A DNA stretch of 64,000 nucleotides, taken from Paenibacillus sacheonensis. Lineage in GTDB: Bacteria; Bacillota; Bacilli; Paenibacillales; Paenibacillaceae. The DNA lies in contig NZ_JAAAMU010000002.1 of NCBI RefSeq assembly GCF_009909195.1, positions 124,001-188,000 on the forward strand. Reading direction: 5' to 3'. Position numbers and translations under genes: made by a program. Below the pieces are notes generated by a model, which saw only the letters and a program-made list of their open reading frames with translations, had not been told where the DNA came from and made no database searches. The first letter of the stretch is position 1. Each line of letters begins with the position of its first letter. Shown one piece after another: positions 35,201 through 44,175 of the stretch.

Positions 35201-36163
35201 TTGAGCACGAACGAAGAGCAATATTTGAATTTGCTTCGGCATGTTTTGGCTAACGGCTCGAAGAAGGAAGACCGGACCGGAACGGGAACATTGTCGGTTT
35301 TCGGTTACCAGATGCGCTTTGACCTGCAGGCGGGATTTCCGCTCTTGACGACCAAACGGGTGCCGATGAAACTGATCGCGAGCGAACTGCTGTGGTTCAT
35401 GAAAGGCGACACGAACATTCGCTACCTGCTGCAGCACAAGAACAACATTTGGAACGAGTGGGCGTTTAAGAAATGGGTAGAAAGCGATGCCTATGACGGT
35501 CCCGACATGACGAATTTCGGACTGCGTTCACAGCAAGACGAAGCTTTCAACGCGCAATACCAGGAACAGGAGGAGCGCTTCGTCGATCGTATTCTGAACG
35601 ACGAACGGTTTGCCGCCGAATACGGCGATCTCGGCAACGTGTACGGGAAGCAATGGCGCAGGTGGGAAACGTCGCAAGGGGAGACGATCGACCAACTGAA
35701 AAACGTCATCGCGGAGATCAAGAAGAATCCGGATTCCAGGCGATTGATCGTGACGGCGTGGTCGCCGGAAGACGCAACGCCGCAGCGGTCCGCGCTGCCG
35801 CCGTGCCATACGCTGTTCCAATTCTACGTGGCGGACAATAAGCTGTCCTGCCAGCTTTATCAGCGCAGCGGAGATATCTTCCTCGGCATTCCGTTCAATA
35901 TCGCCAGTTATGCGCTGCTTACCCATATGATCGCGCAGGAATGCCGTCTCGAGGTCGGAGATTTCGTGCATACGATCGGGGATGCGCATATTTATTTGAA
36001 CCATCTGGAGCAAATCGATCTGCAGCTGAGCCGCGAGCAGAAAGACTTGCCGAAGCTGAAGCTGAATCCGGACGTTGCATCCGTGTTCGATTTCGAGGTC
36101 GGAGATATCGGCTTGGAAGGCTATGCGCCGCATCCTTCGATTAAAGCGCCAGTGGCGGTATGA
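35201..36163 (+). CDS. thyA: Thymidylate synthase (long form)
   Basis: 320 residues; makes dTMP from dUMP with methylene-THF. [12 protein letters not shown] holds the nucleophile Cys, and [17 protein letters not shown] the dUMP-binding Arg/Ser and Asn region. The roughly 50-residue insert between about 85 and 140 is that of the L. casei-type enzyme and explains the length over E. coli (264). The start is TTG 35201, with AGGAG at 35187-35191. Folate reductase follows after 42 bp, a standard pairing because ThyA makes dihydrofolate. Confidence 0.97.
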   Translation: MSTNEEQYLNLLRHVLANGSKKEDRTGTGTLSVFGYQMRFDLQAGFPLLTTKRVPMKLIASELLWFMKGDTNIRYLLQHKNNIWNEWAFKKWVESDAYDGPDMTNFGLRSQQDEAFNAQYQEQEERFVDRILNDERFAAEYGDLGNVYGKQWRRWETSQGETIDQLKNVIAEIKKNPDSRRLIVTAWSPEDATPQRSALPPCHTLFQFYVADNKLSCQLYQRSGDIFLGIPFNIASYALLTHMIAQECRLEVGDFVHTIGDAHIYLNHLEQIDLQLSREQKDLPKLKLNPDVASVFDFEVGDIGLEGYAPHPSIKAPVAV

Positions 36164-36205
36164 GCATCCAAGCGCCTAACTGATGAAAGGGAGCGTGACA
36201 CGGAT

Positions 36206-36703
36206 ATGAAAATTACGCTGATCGCCGCGATGGCTCAGGACCGCATCATCGGCATCGATAACGGAATGCCCTGGCATCTGCCGGCCGAGATGGCGCATTT
36301 TCGGCGCTCCACGACGGGCAAGACGGTCCTCATGGGCAGGAAAACGTTTGAGTCGTTCGGCGGTCCGCTGAAGAACAGGCGGAACGTCGTGTTGACGCGC
36401 AGCGCCGAGTATAAGCCCGAAGGCGCCGAGACGGTGCATTCCGTCGACGAGGCGATCGCTGCCTTGGGCGGGGAAGACGAGCTGATGATTATCGGCGGAG
36501 CTGAGATCTACGCACAGTTTCTCCCGCTGGCGGACAAGCTCCTGCTGACCGAAGTGGATGCGAAGGTCGAAGGCGACGCAGCATTCCCGATGTTCGATAA
36601 CGAGCAGTGGCATGTCGAGCGCCGAGAATTCCATGCGAAAGACGAGAAAAATGCATATGATTTTACGATCCTTACTTACGTCCGCATAAAGCCGCAGAGC
36701 TGA
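36206..36703 (+). CDS. folA: Dihydrofolate reductase
   Basis: 165 residues. It opens ITLIAAMAQDRIIG, then NGMPWHLPAEMAHF (active-site acidic residue is Glu in PAEM), VLMGRKTFESFG, and IIGGAEIYAQFLP (NADPH loop). It regenerates tetrahydrofolate from the dihydrofolate made by ThyA. ATG 36206 follows AAGGGAG. Length is normal; this is a chromosomal housekeeping form rather than a resistance variant, as judged from context. Confidence 0.96.
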   Translation: MKITLIAAMAQDRIIGIDNGMPWHLPAEMAHFRRSTTGKTVLMGRKTFESFGGPLKNRRNVVLTRSAEYKPEGAETVHSVDEAIAALGGEDELMIIGGAEIYAQFLPLADKLLLTEVDAKVEGDAAFPMFDNEQWHVERREFHAKDEKNAYDFTILTYVRIKPQS

Positions 36704-36825
36704 TTCGCATTTAGGGCAAAAGACGAATATCATGTCACAAAGTGCAAATGATTGTACGGAAAATCCATTTAACGAAGATGACCTTATTGCTACTATATTG
36801 TAAATAGTTATGGGAAAGTTTGATA

Positions 36826-36854
36826 TTGAATAATCATGGTATTCTCGATATAGT
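36826..36854 (+). promoter_or_regulatory. Possible promoter of gltD
   Basis: TTGAAT (36826-36831), 17-nt spacer, TATAGT (36849-36854) in an AT-rich gap of about 200 bp. Both boxes are imperfect. The gap from 36704 shows no gene. Confidence 0.4.
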
Positions 36855-36907
36855 TTTAGAGAGATTACGTGCATTCGGCAATGGGATAATGGATGGAGGA
36901 AGCAATC

Positions 36908-38395
36908 ATGTCTACACCTACTGGATTTATGGACTACAAACGTGAATTGCCAGCTGATCGTGATCCGCTCGAACGGATTAAGGATTGGAATGAATTTCAT
37001 AAACATTTCAACGAAGATCAACTAAGAACGCAAGGCGCACGCTGCATGGATTGCGGCACGCCATACTGCCATACAGGTATTGAAATGACTGGCGGCACAT
37101 CGGGCTGCCCGGTCAACAACCTGATCCCGGAATGGAATAATCTGATCTATCGCGGATTGTGGCGCGAAGCGCTTGATCGTTTGCACAAAACGAACAATTT
37201 CCCGGAATTCACCGGACGCGTATGCCCGGCGCCTTGCGAAGGCTCTTGTACCGTCGGTTTGATCGGCGATGCCGTGACGATCAAGACGATCGAATCCGCC
37301 ATTATCGATAAGGGCTTCGAAGAAGGCTGGGTCGTACCGCAGCCGCCTCTCATGCGCACGGGCAAGAAGGTTGCCGTCGTCGGTTCCGGACCTGCTGGTC
37401 TTGCTGCCGCGGCGCAGCTTAATAAAGCCGGTCACACGGTAACCGTATATGAACGCGCCGACCGTATCGGCGGACTGCTTACGTACGGCATTCCGACGAT
37501 GAAGCTGGAGAAACACGTCGTTCAGCGCCGCGTCGATCTGCTGGAAGCGGAAGGCATTACGTTCGTAACGAATGCGGAAGTCGGCACGAACGTTCCCGCG
37601 GAGCAATTGATGAACGAGTTTGATGCCGTCGTGCTTTGCGGCGGCGCCACGAAAGCGCGCGACGTTGAAATCGAAGGCCGCGATCTGAAGGGCGTTCACA
37701 TGGCCATGGATTATTTGAACGGCACGATCAAGAGCTACCTCGATTCCAATCTGACGGATGGCAATTACATCAACGCAGAAGGCAAGGACGTCATCGTTAT
37801 CGGCGGCGGCGACACGGGTACGGACTGCGTTGCGACGGCGCTTCGTCATGGCTGTAAGTCCATCACGCAATTCGGCACGCATGCCAAAGCGCCGTTGAAG
37901 CGAGACAACGACAAGAATCCATGGCCGCAATTCCCGAACGTTTATACGCTCGATTATGCGCAAGAAGAGGCGCGCGCGTTGTACGGCGAGGATCCGCGTG
38001 CATTCTCCGTGCTCACGAAGAAATTCGTAGGCGACAGCGAAGGCAACTTGAAAGAGCTGCATACGGTTCAGATCGAACGTACAGTGGACGAAACCGGCCG
38101 TAAGGTTTACAAGGAAATTCCGGGCACGGAGAAAGTATGGCCGGCTGATCTCGTCATGATCGCGGTCGGATTCGAAGGACCCGAGAATACGCTGATTCAG
38201 AAGCTCGGCTTGGAACAAGACCGCCGTTCCAACGTCAAAGCGGCTTATGGCAAGTATCAAACAAGCGTTGAGAAAGTTTTCGCAGCCGGAGATATGCGCC
38301 GCGGACAAAGCTTGGTCGTCTGGGCGATCAATGAAGGCCGCGAGGCGGCGCGTGAAGTGGACCGTTACCTGATGGGCACTTCGATGCTTCCGTAA
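36908..38395 (+). CDS. gltD: Glutamate synthase small (beta) subunit
   Basis: 495 residues from ATG 36908, with GGAGGA at 36894-36899. The N-terminal region binds two 4Fe-4S clusters ([27 protein letters not shown]). The flavin/NAD(P)H part has [15 protein letters not shown] and [15 protein letters not shown], and [17 protein letters not shown] closes the FAD fold. It feeds electrons from NADPH to the large subunit. The large subunit gene gltB is not adjacent on either side, which is unlike the usual gltBD pair. A terminator follows. Confidence 0.95.
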   Translation: MSTPTGFMDYKRELPADRDPLERIKDWNEFHKHFNEDQLRTQGARCMDCGTPYCHTGIEMTGGTSGCPVNNLIPEWNNLIYRGLWREALDRLHKTNNFPEFTGRVCPAPCEGSCTVGLIGDAVTIKTIESAIIDKGFEEGWVVPQPPLMRTGKKVAVVGSGPAGLAAAAQLNKAGHTVTVYERADRIGGLLTYGIPTMKLEKHVVQRRVDLLEAEGITFVTNAEVGTNVPAEQLMNEFDAVVLCGGATKARDVEIEGRDLKGVHMAMDYLNGTIKSYLDSNLTDGNYINAEGKDVIVIGGGDTGTDCVATALRHGCKSITQFGTHAKAPLKRDNDKNPWPQFPNVYTLDYAQEEARALYGEDPRAFSVLTKKFVGDSEGNLKELHTVQIERTVDETGRKVYKEIPGTEKVWPADLVMIAVGFEGPENTLIQKLGLEQDRRSNVKAAYGKYQTSVEKVFAAGDMRRGQSLVVWAINEGREAAREVDRYLMGTSMLP

Positions 38396-38421
38396 ACAGA
38401 TTCTTCGCCATATTAATTATC

Positions 38422-38443
38422 AAAGCGCCTTCGGGCGCTTTTT
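38422..38443 (+). terminator. Terminator of gltD
   Basis: AAAGCGCC (38422-38429), TTCG tetraloop, GGCGCTTT (38434-38441), then T-run. Confidence 0.92.
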
Positions 38444-38481
38444 GTTTCGTTAGCAGTCCGAAGCGAGGAGAGGTTTCATTC

Positions 38482-38799
38482 ATGATACAATATGGTTCCG
38501 ATACGATCACGCAGTTAACGTTCGTCTCCTTCCGGCCTCGAATGGAGCGGCGCGACAACCAGTGGATCGACATCGAGCTTGCAATCGAAGTCAACGAGAC
38601 CACGCCGGTGCCCATGGAGCTGACCGATTTGACGGTGCTCGTGATTTGCACCCATGGCGGTGCCATCGCGCAGATTGTTCCGCTCGATGAAGGCACGGAT
38701 TGCGAGTTTCAATTTACGAGCGACGAGAAGGAGCAAATTCGAACGTATATCGAAAGTGAAACCATGCAAGCGGCCATCGCAAATCTAGCGGCCCAATAA
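38482..38799 (+). CDS. Conserved-looking hypothetical protein, 105 residues
   Basis: Acidic soluble protein of 105 residues starting ATG 38482 after GCGAGGAGAGG. It has alternating beta-strand pattern in the first 75 residues (TQLTFVSFRPRM, LTVLVICTHGG) and a short helical tail ending TMQAAIANLAAQ. No signal peptide, membrane span or known motif is seen. It stands between a terminator and an unrelated gene. I do not recognise the family. Confidence 0.65.
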   Translation: MIQYGSDTITQLTFVSFRPRMERRDNQWIDIELAIEVNETTPVPMELTDLTVLVICTHGGAIAQIVPLDEGTDCEFQFTSDEKEQIRTYIESETMQAAIANLAAQ

Positions 38800-38854
38800 G
38801 AGACTGGCTGTGGTAAAATGTTCCTGATAGCTTTGGTGTTCAGGAGGCGATGTC

Positions 38855-39982
38855 TTGTACAGCCATGCAGCAGGCGTCTTAACGAGGGCCGAGATTCATA
38901 AAATCCGTCATTATGTCCAGCATAAACACGCTGACCTGCCGAAGGAGCGGCGAGCCGAAATCTTGGCGGATGCGATGCAGCGTATCGTGCTACGTCAATT
39001 GCCCGAGCTTCCGTTGGAACTAAAGCAGCAGGTCATGCGTGCGCTGCTGCGGGATGTCGTCGCCGCGAGGGGAATGCCCGTAAGCAAATCCCATATTTTC
39101 GAAGCATGCATGAAGCTGGATGCCGTACGGCCGGAAGTGCTGACCCCCCTACATAAATGGGCTGAAAAAGTTTTGGAAGCCGATATCGACCTCCGGTTAT
39201 TTCGCGAAGCCGTCGAAGAAGGGCGGCGAATTGCCGTTGCCCCCGGGCTTGGCGTATCCGCTTGGGACGCGCTTATCGGCGCAGTCGGATCGCGCGAGGG
39301 CGCCGGGAGAGAAGGGCGAAGCTGGAGAATGACGTCCAACCGGGCGAAGAGACATCCGGTCAAACAGCGTCGCTTAAGCATAGCTGTTTACTTGGGCATG
39401 TCTCTCGTATTGTCAGGGGCAACGCTTATTTACGGTTGGCAGCTCCTGCATCCCAAGCCGGCTGCGAACGTACCGCTTGCTCCCACGACGATCCAACGGC
39501 CTATGCCGGTTCCCTCGCTGATGAAGCAGAAGAATGCGCTGCCGGAGCAATTGCGTTTTGTAGAAGTCGACCGCAGCCGGCTCGTTCGTTATTTGCGCGT
39601 CAAATCGTCGCTGTTGGCCGAAGAACCTTACTTAAGCGCCATTATCAAGGCTGCCAAGGAGCATGACATCCATCCGCTGCTGCTCTTTGCCATTACGGGT
39701 CAAGAACAGGGCTTCGTTCCGAGAACGGCCAAGAATGCCCGGAAGATCGCCAATAATCCGTTTAATGTGTTCTATAGTTGGAAAGCGTTCAATACGAACA
39801 TAGACGAGTCGGCGCGCATCGCAGGCAATACGATTAACCGCCTAAGCTTTGAACGACCGGCCGGCGTAGACGCGGTACAATGGATCAACCGCGAATACGC
39901 GGAGGACGTAAACTGGTCGACCGGCGTGAACAGCATCCTGAAATCGATGGCTGCGCAAATTATGACGGACAAGAAACAGTAA
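38855..39982 (+). CDS. Membrane-anchored glucosaminidase/lysozyme-like protein
   Basis: 375 residues from TTG 38855 with AGGAGG at 38842-38847. The first 170 residues are charged, mostly helical and cytoplasmic, with no known motif. One membrane span lies at about 174-197, a Pro-rich linker at 200-225, and an outer domain at about 240-375. There LLLFAITGQEQGF (Glu284) followed by ANNPFNVFYSWKAFN resembles GH73-type glucosaminidases, which cut peptidoglycan. The hydrolase call is from pattern. The topology (large inner domain plus outer wall enzyme) is unusual. Confidence 0.65.
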   Translation: MYSHAAGVLTRAEIHKIRHYVQHKHADLPKERRAEILADAMQRIVLRQLPELPLELKQQVMRALLRDVVAARGMPVSKSHIFEACMKLDAVRPEVLTPLHKWAEKVLEADIDLRLFREAVEEGRRIAVAPGLGVSAWDALIGAVGSREGAGREGRSWRMTSNRAKRHPVKQRRLSIAVYLGMSLVLSGATLIYGWQLLHPKPAANVPLAPTTIQRPMPVPSLMKQKNALPEQLRFVEVDRSRLVRYLRVKSSLLAEEPYLSAIIKAAKEHDIHPLLLFAITGQEQGFVPRTAKNARKIANNPFNVFYSWKAFNTNIDESARIAGNTINRLSFERPAGVDAVQWINREYAEDVNWSTGVNSILKSMAAQIMTDKKQ

Positions 39983-40010
39983 AACATAAATATCAAGAAA
40001 CAAACACCAT

Positions 40011-40038
40011 GAACGAACAGCAGTGAACGAACAGCAGT
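40011..40038 (+). repeat. Perfect 14-bp tandem duplication
   Basis: GAACGAACAGCAGT occurs twice back to back (40011-40024, 40025-40038) in the A-rich spacer before topB. Probably a slippage product. Confidence 0.9.
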
Positions 40039-40132
40039 AGAGAAAAAAGCAATGAAAAATCAGTAAAGAATCAAACGATCAGCAACAACCAGAAATAAAA
40101 ACAGCAAAGACCGGAAAAGAAGAGGGATGGTC

Positions 40133-42607
40133 CTGAAAACTTTAATCATTGCGGAAAAACCCGATATGGGCCGGACGATCGCTGCCGTTGTGGAGCCTCG
40201 GGCACAGAACAAACGAACCTACCTCGAGGGCGAGAATTATATTATTACCTGGGCGATCGGGCATTTGGTCAGCTTGGCAGAACCGGATCAATACGATCCG
40301 AAGTACAAACGCTGGAATGCAGCCGATCTGCCGATTATCCCCGATCGGTTCAAGCTGTGGCCCAATGCGAGAACGAAGGACCAATTGTCGATGATCGGCG
40401 AGCTTTCCAAGCGATGCGGCCGGCTGGTCAATGCATGCGATGCCGGGCGAGAAGGCCAGCTGATTTTCCATCTGATCAGGCAGTATTTGAAGCTGCCGCA
40501 GCCGACGGACCGGCTGTGGATCTCGGACCTGACGCCCGAGACGATCCGCCGCGGCTTCGAAGGCCTGCGTAGCGATACGGATTACGATGCTTTAACGCGT
40601 GCTGCGCGCGCTAGAAGCGAAGCGGACTGGCTGGTCGGCATGAATGCCTCGCGCGCGTTTACGATCCGTCACAAAGCGCTCTTGTCCGTCGGACGCGTGC
40701 AAACGCCGGTACTTGCGCTGCTGTATGATCGTCACAAGGAAATCACGGCCTTTGACAGCGAGACCTTCTTTATCGTGCAGGCGGCATTCAGCCAGCTGGA
40801 TTTCGGATACAAGGGGATTTGGCAGGGAGATCGGATCACCAAGCGCGAAGAAGCGGAGAAGCTGGCAGCCAAATTGAACGACGAGCCGGGCCGGATTCTA
40901 AGCTACGACGTGAACGAATCCAAGGAATATCCCTACCGGTTATACGATTTGACGCTGCTGCAGCGCGAGGCGAACGGCAGATACGGCTATCCGGCCAAGA
41001 AGACGCTGGATATCGCGCAGGCGCTGTACGAGAAGCATAAAGTCATTACGTACCCGCGTACGAGCTCCAACTACGTGACGGAGGAGAATATTCCCGTCAT
41101 GGGCAGCGTGCTGCAAATGCTGAAAGGCACTTCATACGCGGATCTTGCCAACGGTGCGGACCGCGGCCGCGTCCATAAGGGAAACCGCGCGGTATGCAAT
41201 CCCGCCAAGGTCGAGGATCATCATGCCATCCTGCCGACGCCGAAGAAGCCTGGCGCGCTGAGCACGGAAGAACAGAACATTTACGATATGATCGTGCGGC
41301 GCTTCCTGTCGCATTATTATCCGCCTGCGGTCTACAACAACCACGAAGTCATCACGGAGGTGGAGGGCGAGCAGTTTCGGACGCGAGCCAAGGAACAGCT
41401 GGAGATCGGCTGGCGCATCGTGCTGGATAATGCCGACAACGGCGCGTCGAAAGCAAAAGGGAAAGGCAAGAAGCCGTCCGCGGACGCTTCGTCTTCGGAT
41501 GAGGGAGAGGACGACTTGGTCGAGACCGACCGGCCGTTCTTCGTGGATGCCGAGCTGCCGGTTCATTGCGATTCCGCCGCCGCGATCGAGAAAGAAACGA
41601 AGCCGCCGAAACCGTATACGGAAGGAACGCTCCTGAAGGCGATGGAGAGCGCGGGCAAGGCGATCGAGGACGAGGAATTGCGCGATGCGATGAAGCAGAC
41701 CGGCCTCGGAACGCCGGCGACACGCGCGGCTACCATCGAACGACTGAAGCAGGTCGGCTATATTACGTCGGCCGGCAAGCGGCTGGACATTACGATCAAG
41801 GGCTGCACGGCGATCGAGCTGATACGGGGCGCGGGCGTAGAGCTTCTGGCTTCGCCGGAAATGACCGGCCGATGGGAGCAGCGCCTCCACCAAATCTCGA
41901 AAGGCGAGGCTTCGGACGAACAATTTATCGCCAAGGTGAAGCAGTTTGCCGAGATGATCGTCGACAAAGTGAAACAGCAGCAGCCGGCGGCAGCCAATCT
42001 ATTCGACGAGCCGGAGCGCTCCGGCAAAGGCGCGGCGAAAGGCAAAGGGCGCGGAGCCAAGTCCTCGACGACCAAGGAAGGCGCTGCAGCCGGACGAGGC
42101 GGGGGACGCAGCCGGACTGCCGATAAATCGAGCGCATCGACGGCCTCGAGAGGGAGCCGTTCCGCGAGCGCTTCAACAAAAGCCGCGAGCGTTAGAGGAA
42201 CGAAGCGTTCGGAGAGCAGTCCCGTCAATGCCGCCGCGCGAACCGCTGCATCGTCCGCAGCCAAGGCTTCGACGATTATGGCTGAACGTCCGATTCCGAA
42301 GCCGGCTTCGGGCGAAGCGGCAGCCGCGAGAGGCGCGATTGCAGCCTGCCCGCGACCAGGCTGCGGCGGTCAAATCGTTGAGGGCAAACGGGGTTACGGC
42401 TGTCTGCGATTCAGAGAAGGCTGCAGCTTCGTCATCTGGAAGGAACAGCAGGGAAAAGCCATCACGTCTACCATGGCGAAGGCTTTGGCACAGAACGGCG
42501 AAACGCGCAAATCGACGCTCAAGCTGGAGAACGGCACGACAGTCTCAGGTAAGTGGCGGTTGACGAATGCCGCCACCGGGGCGGTTGCCTTTCAGCCGGA
42601 AACGTAA
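40133..42607 (+). CDS. topB: DNA topoisomerase III
   Basis: About 824 residues; a type IA topoisomerase that passes single strands and decatenates. It has a Toprim domain (LIIAEKPDMG, DAGREGQLI), the active-site Tyr in TYPRTSSNYV, and the type IA core to about residue 620. Residues 625-750 are a Lys/Ala/Ser/Arg-rich tail, then a zinc-ribbon-like module (CPRPGCGG ... GYGCLRFREGC). AGAGGG at 40121-40126 directly abuts ATG 40127 but is well spaced from CTG 40133, which would give the family start MKTLIIAEKP; I therefore prefer the rare CTG, with ATG 40127 as alternative. Confidence 0.93.
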   Translation: MKTLIIAEKPDMGRTIAAVVEPRAQNKRTYLEGENYIITWAIGHLVSLAEPDQYDPKYKRWNAADLPIIPDRFKLWPNARTKDQLSMIGELSKRCGRLVNACDAGREGQLIFHLIRQYLKLPQPTDRLWISDLTPETIRRGFEGLRSDTDYDALTRAARARSEADWLVGMNASRAFTIRHKALLSVGRVQTPVLALLYDRHKEITAFDSETFFIVQAAFSQLDFGYKGIWQGDRITKREEAEKLAAKLNDEPGRILSYDVNESKEYPYRLYDLTLLQREANGRYGYPAKKTLDIAQALYEKHKVITYPRTSSNYVTEENIPVMGSVLQMLKGTSYADLANGADRGRVHKGNRAVCNPAKVEDHHAILPTPKKPGALSTEEQNIYDMIVRRFLSHYYPPAVYNNHEVITEVEGEQFRTRAKEQLEIGWRIVLDNADNGASKAKGKGKKPSADASSSDEGEDDLVETDRPFFVDAELPVHCDSAAAIEKETKPPKPYTEGTLLKAMESAGKAIEDEELRDAMKQTGLGTPATRAATIERLKQVGYITSAGKRLDITIKGCTAIELIRGAGVELLASPEMTGRWEQRLHQISKGEASDEQFIAKVKQFAEMIVDKVKQQQPAAANLFDEPERSGKGAAKGKGRGAKSSTTKEGAAAGRGGGRSRTADKSSASTASRGSRSASASTKAASVRGTKRSESSPVNAAARTAASSAAKASTIMAERPIPKPASGEAAAARGAIAACPRPGCGGQIVEGKRGYGCLRFREGCSFVIWKEQQGKAITSTMAKALAQNGETRKSTLKLENGTTVSGKWRLTNAATGAVAFQPET

Positions 42608-42615
42608 CGAACGTC

Positions 42616-42672
42616 AAAACAGGCTTGACTCTGGGAAGCGCGATGCGCTCTTTCAGCAGTCAAGCCTGTTTT
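42616..42672. terminator. Bidirectional terminator, 15-bp perfect stem
   Basis: AAAACAGGCTTGACT (42616-42630) pairs exactly with AGTCAAGCCTGTTTT (42658-42672); a GCGC hairpin sits in the loop. Shared by convergent topB and the HAD gene. Confidence 0.9.
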
Positions 42673-42685
42673 AGGTTTATTCGAT

Positions 42686-43426
42686 TTATTGCGGTCGCTG
42701 CGTGACATAATTCCGGATGCTCTCCGGAATCTCGGAGAGCTGATTCAACGTCAGGAACGCGCCCTTCGGTTCAACGTCGATGCCGACAATGTTGTAGATC
42801 CATTCCGAGTCGGTCTTCATGTGAATGGCGTTGATGCCTGTCGTCAATGCGGGAATGACATCCGTACGGAGCGAGTTGCCGATCATCCACGTCGTGGGCC
42901 GGTGGAATTTGCCTTCCTGCAAAATCCCCTCCATCGCTTCCGTGTTCTTCTTGGAGCGAACATAGATGCGCGGACCGAAATAACGCTCCAGCTGCATATG
43001 TTGAATTTTCTTGGTTTGGATAAGCAGCTCGCCGCCCGTATAGAGATGCAGCTCATGGCCCTGGTCGGCCAGCTCGAATAAGGTTTCCTCCATAAATGGA
43101 TAAGGCTCCGCATCGAATTCATAGACGCTGCGTCCGAGCTTCCACAGAAAATCCTCCTCCACGACAGAAGGGGAGCGTCCGAATAGATTGGAGAAATGGC
43201 GATAGGTTTCAACGAACGACTGCGGAAAATGGTCGCTCTTGAACCCGTCGATATGAACGCCGGCTATGTCGATTTCGGTCTGTTTGTCGGTGATCTCCAT
43301 TCTCGTTATTCCATAGCCGTTGAACCAGTCCATCATGCTGTCCGAGAACTGTTCAATGACGAAGAAGAAGTACTTGTTGCAGTAAATAAGCGTATCATCG
43401 AGATCGAATAGAATGGTTTGTTTCAT
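42686..43426 (-). CDS. HAD superfamily hydrolase
   Basis: 246 residues from ATG 43426 (AAGGAG 11 bases upstream; a GTG at 43435 is too close to it). Motif I is LFDLDDTLIYCN, motif II is LHLYTGGELL (Thr), then a Lys in RSKKNTEAM, and motif IV is MIGNSLRTDVIPA, where the usual Asp pair is Asn-Ser then Asp. The cap region of about 90 residues lies between I and II. A phosphatase of unknown substrate. Confidence 0.85.
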   Translation of the reverse strand: MKQTILFDLDDTLIYCNKYFFFVIEQFSDSMMDWFNGYGITRMEITDKQTEIDIAGVHIDGFKSDHFPQSFVETYRHFSNLFGRSPSVVEEDFLWKLGRSVYEFDAEPYPFMEETLFELADQGHELHLYTGGELLIQTKKIQHMQLERYFGPRIYVRSKKNTEAMEGILQEGKFHRPTTWMIGNSLRTDVIPALTTGINAIHMKTDSEWIYNIVGIDVEPKGAFLTLNQLSEIPESIRNYVTQRPQ

Positions 43427-43551
43427 CTTAGGCACGGCTCCTTCCCCAGATGATTTCGCTGTAGCTACAATCTACCTCATCTTGGGATTCGCAGTCAAAT
43501 CGTATACAGCTGGCGCGGTTTACAAATACTGTAACCGGAGGTGGTGAGCGA

Positions 43552-43683
43552 ATGGCGATGAACAAAAACAGCAAACGGAATCGCGCTAACGGTTCCGAGG
43601 CAAAGGGAAATGACGGGAGTCTCAAGCCGGAGAAAGAGGCGAACAGACCGGCAAGCTTAAACGGCATTAATAAACAGCCGTAG
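43552..43683 (+). CDS. Small basic hydrophilic protein, 43 residues
   Basis: ATG 43552 follows GGAGGT (43537-43542) at a good distance; the frame closes at TAG 43681-43683. The product begins MAMNKNSKRNRANGSE and is rich in Asn, Lys, Gly and Glu, with no hydrophobic core. Such composition is seen among small acid-soluble or spore-associated peptides, but I see no specific match. A strong ribosome binding site is the main reason to call it. Confidence 0.5.
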   Translation: MAMNKNSKRNRANGSEAKGNDGSLKPEKEANRPASLNGINKQP

Positions 43684-43710
43684 GACGGCCCAATAGTAAA
43701 ACGAAGAAAG

Positions 43711-43762
43711 GTCTCTATGATGGCGCCGCAGTTCCGGAGAAATGCGGCCGCCTTATAGAGAC
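43711..43762. terminator. Large imperfect inverted repeat between small genes
   Basis: GTCTCTAT (43711-43718) pairs with ATAGAGAC (43755-43762); inside, GGCG and CCGCA pair with CGCC and TGCGG. There is no real T-run on the plus side; on the minus side the flank is CTTTCTTCGTTTT. It may end transcription of both flanking small genes. Confidence 0.55.
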
Positions 43763-43781
43763 GCCGGGGGACATAGCATGA

Positions 43782-44003
43782 TTAAGCATATTTATTCATC
43801 TTGGCTGCAAGATCTTGTTTAATGAATGCGAGTCTCCGTTTGACGTAGAAATCGTAGCTTGCGCCTTTCAATTCTCGGGGGCTGATGACCGTATCCGCAC
43901 TGTTGTCGATAATGGTCAGCGAGCCGTTGGAATAGAACTTGAAGGTCAAATCCCGGAATGGTCGATGCGTCTCAATAAATCGGTAGTTTTCACAGTTTGT
44001 CAT
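43782..44003 (-). CDS. Small protein of unknown function, LexA-box promoter
   Basis: 73 residues read from ATG 44003 on the minus strand after AAGGAGGCTGACCATC. The product is soluble with beta character in the middle (LTFKFYSNGSLTIIDN) and a basic C-terminal helix (FYVKRRLAFIKQDLAAKMNK). No known domain is recognised. Its promoter (-10 TATAAT at 44063-44058, extended by TGC) carries two LexA-type palindromes, one over the spacer and one at the expected transcription start. It is therefore a candidate SOS-induced gene. It is monocistronic as far as can be seen. Confidence 0.75.
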   Translation of the reverse strand: MTNCENYRFIETHRPFRDLTFKFYSNGSLTIIDNSADTVISPRELKGASYDFYVKRRLAFIKQDLAAKMNKYA

Positions 44004-44036
44004 GATGGTCAGCCTCCTTACGGTCAGCGAGAGATT

Positions 44037-44050
44037 AGAACGTTTGTTCT
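44037..44050 (-). promoter_or_regulatory. LexA box 1 (perfect core)
   Basis: AGAACGTTTGTTCT is a 14-bp palindrome whose core is GAAC-N4-GTTC, as in the Gram-positive SOS box; only the outermost bases differ from CGAACRNRYGTTYC. It covers the expected transcription start of the 43782-44003 gene. Confidence 0.75.
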
Positions 44051-44057
44051 TGTTTTT

Positions 44058-44063
44058 ATTATA
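44058..44063 (-). promoter_or_regulatory. -10 element of the small LexA-box gene
   Basis: On the minus strand TGCTATAAT forms an extended -10 with TATAAT at 44063-44058; the weak -35 is TTCCAT with a 16-nt spacer. Confidence 0.7.
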
Positions 44064-44064
44064 G

Positions 44065-44078
44065 CAAACATTTGTTCG
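44065..44078 (-). promoter_or_regulatory. LexA box 2
   Basis: On the minus strand CGAACAAATGTTTG matches CGAACRNRYGTTYC at 13 of 14 positions. It fills the spacer between -35 and -10, so binding would block RNA polymerase. Confidence 0.75.
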
Positions 44079-44175
44079 TATGGAAACTATTATTTTTTTC
44101 CCTTACACTAGATTGATAGGGATTTCATCCCCAGGTTGCGAAGTAGAACGTCTAAGCGGATAAGGAGCCCCAGTC

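Noticed and set aside
39990-40130. Small gene or CRISPR-like repeat before topB
   Set aside because: Only two 14-bp units without spacers; the A-rich tract has no ribosome binding site ahead of a frame.
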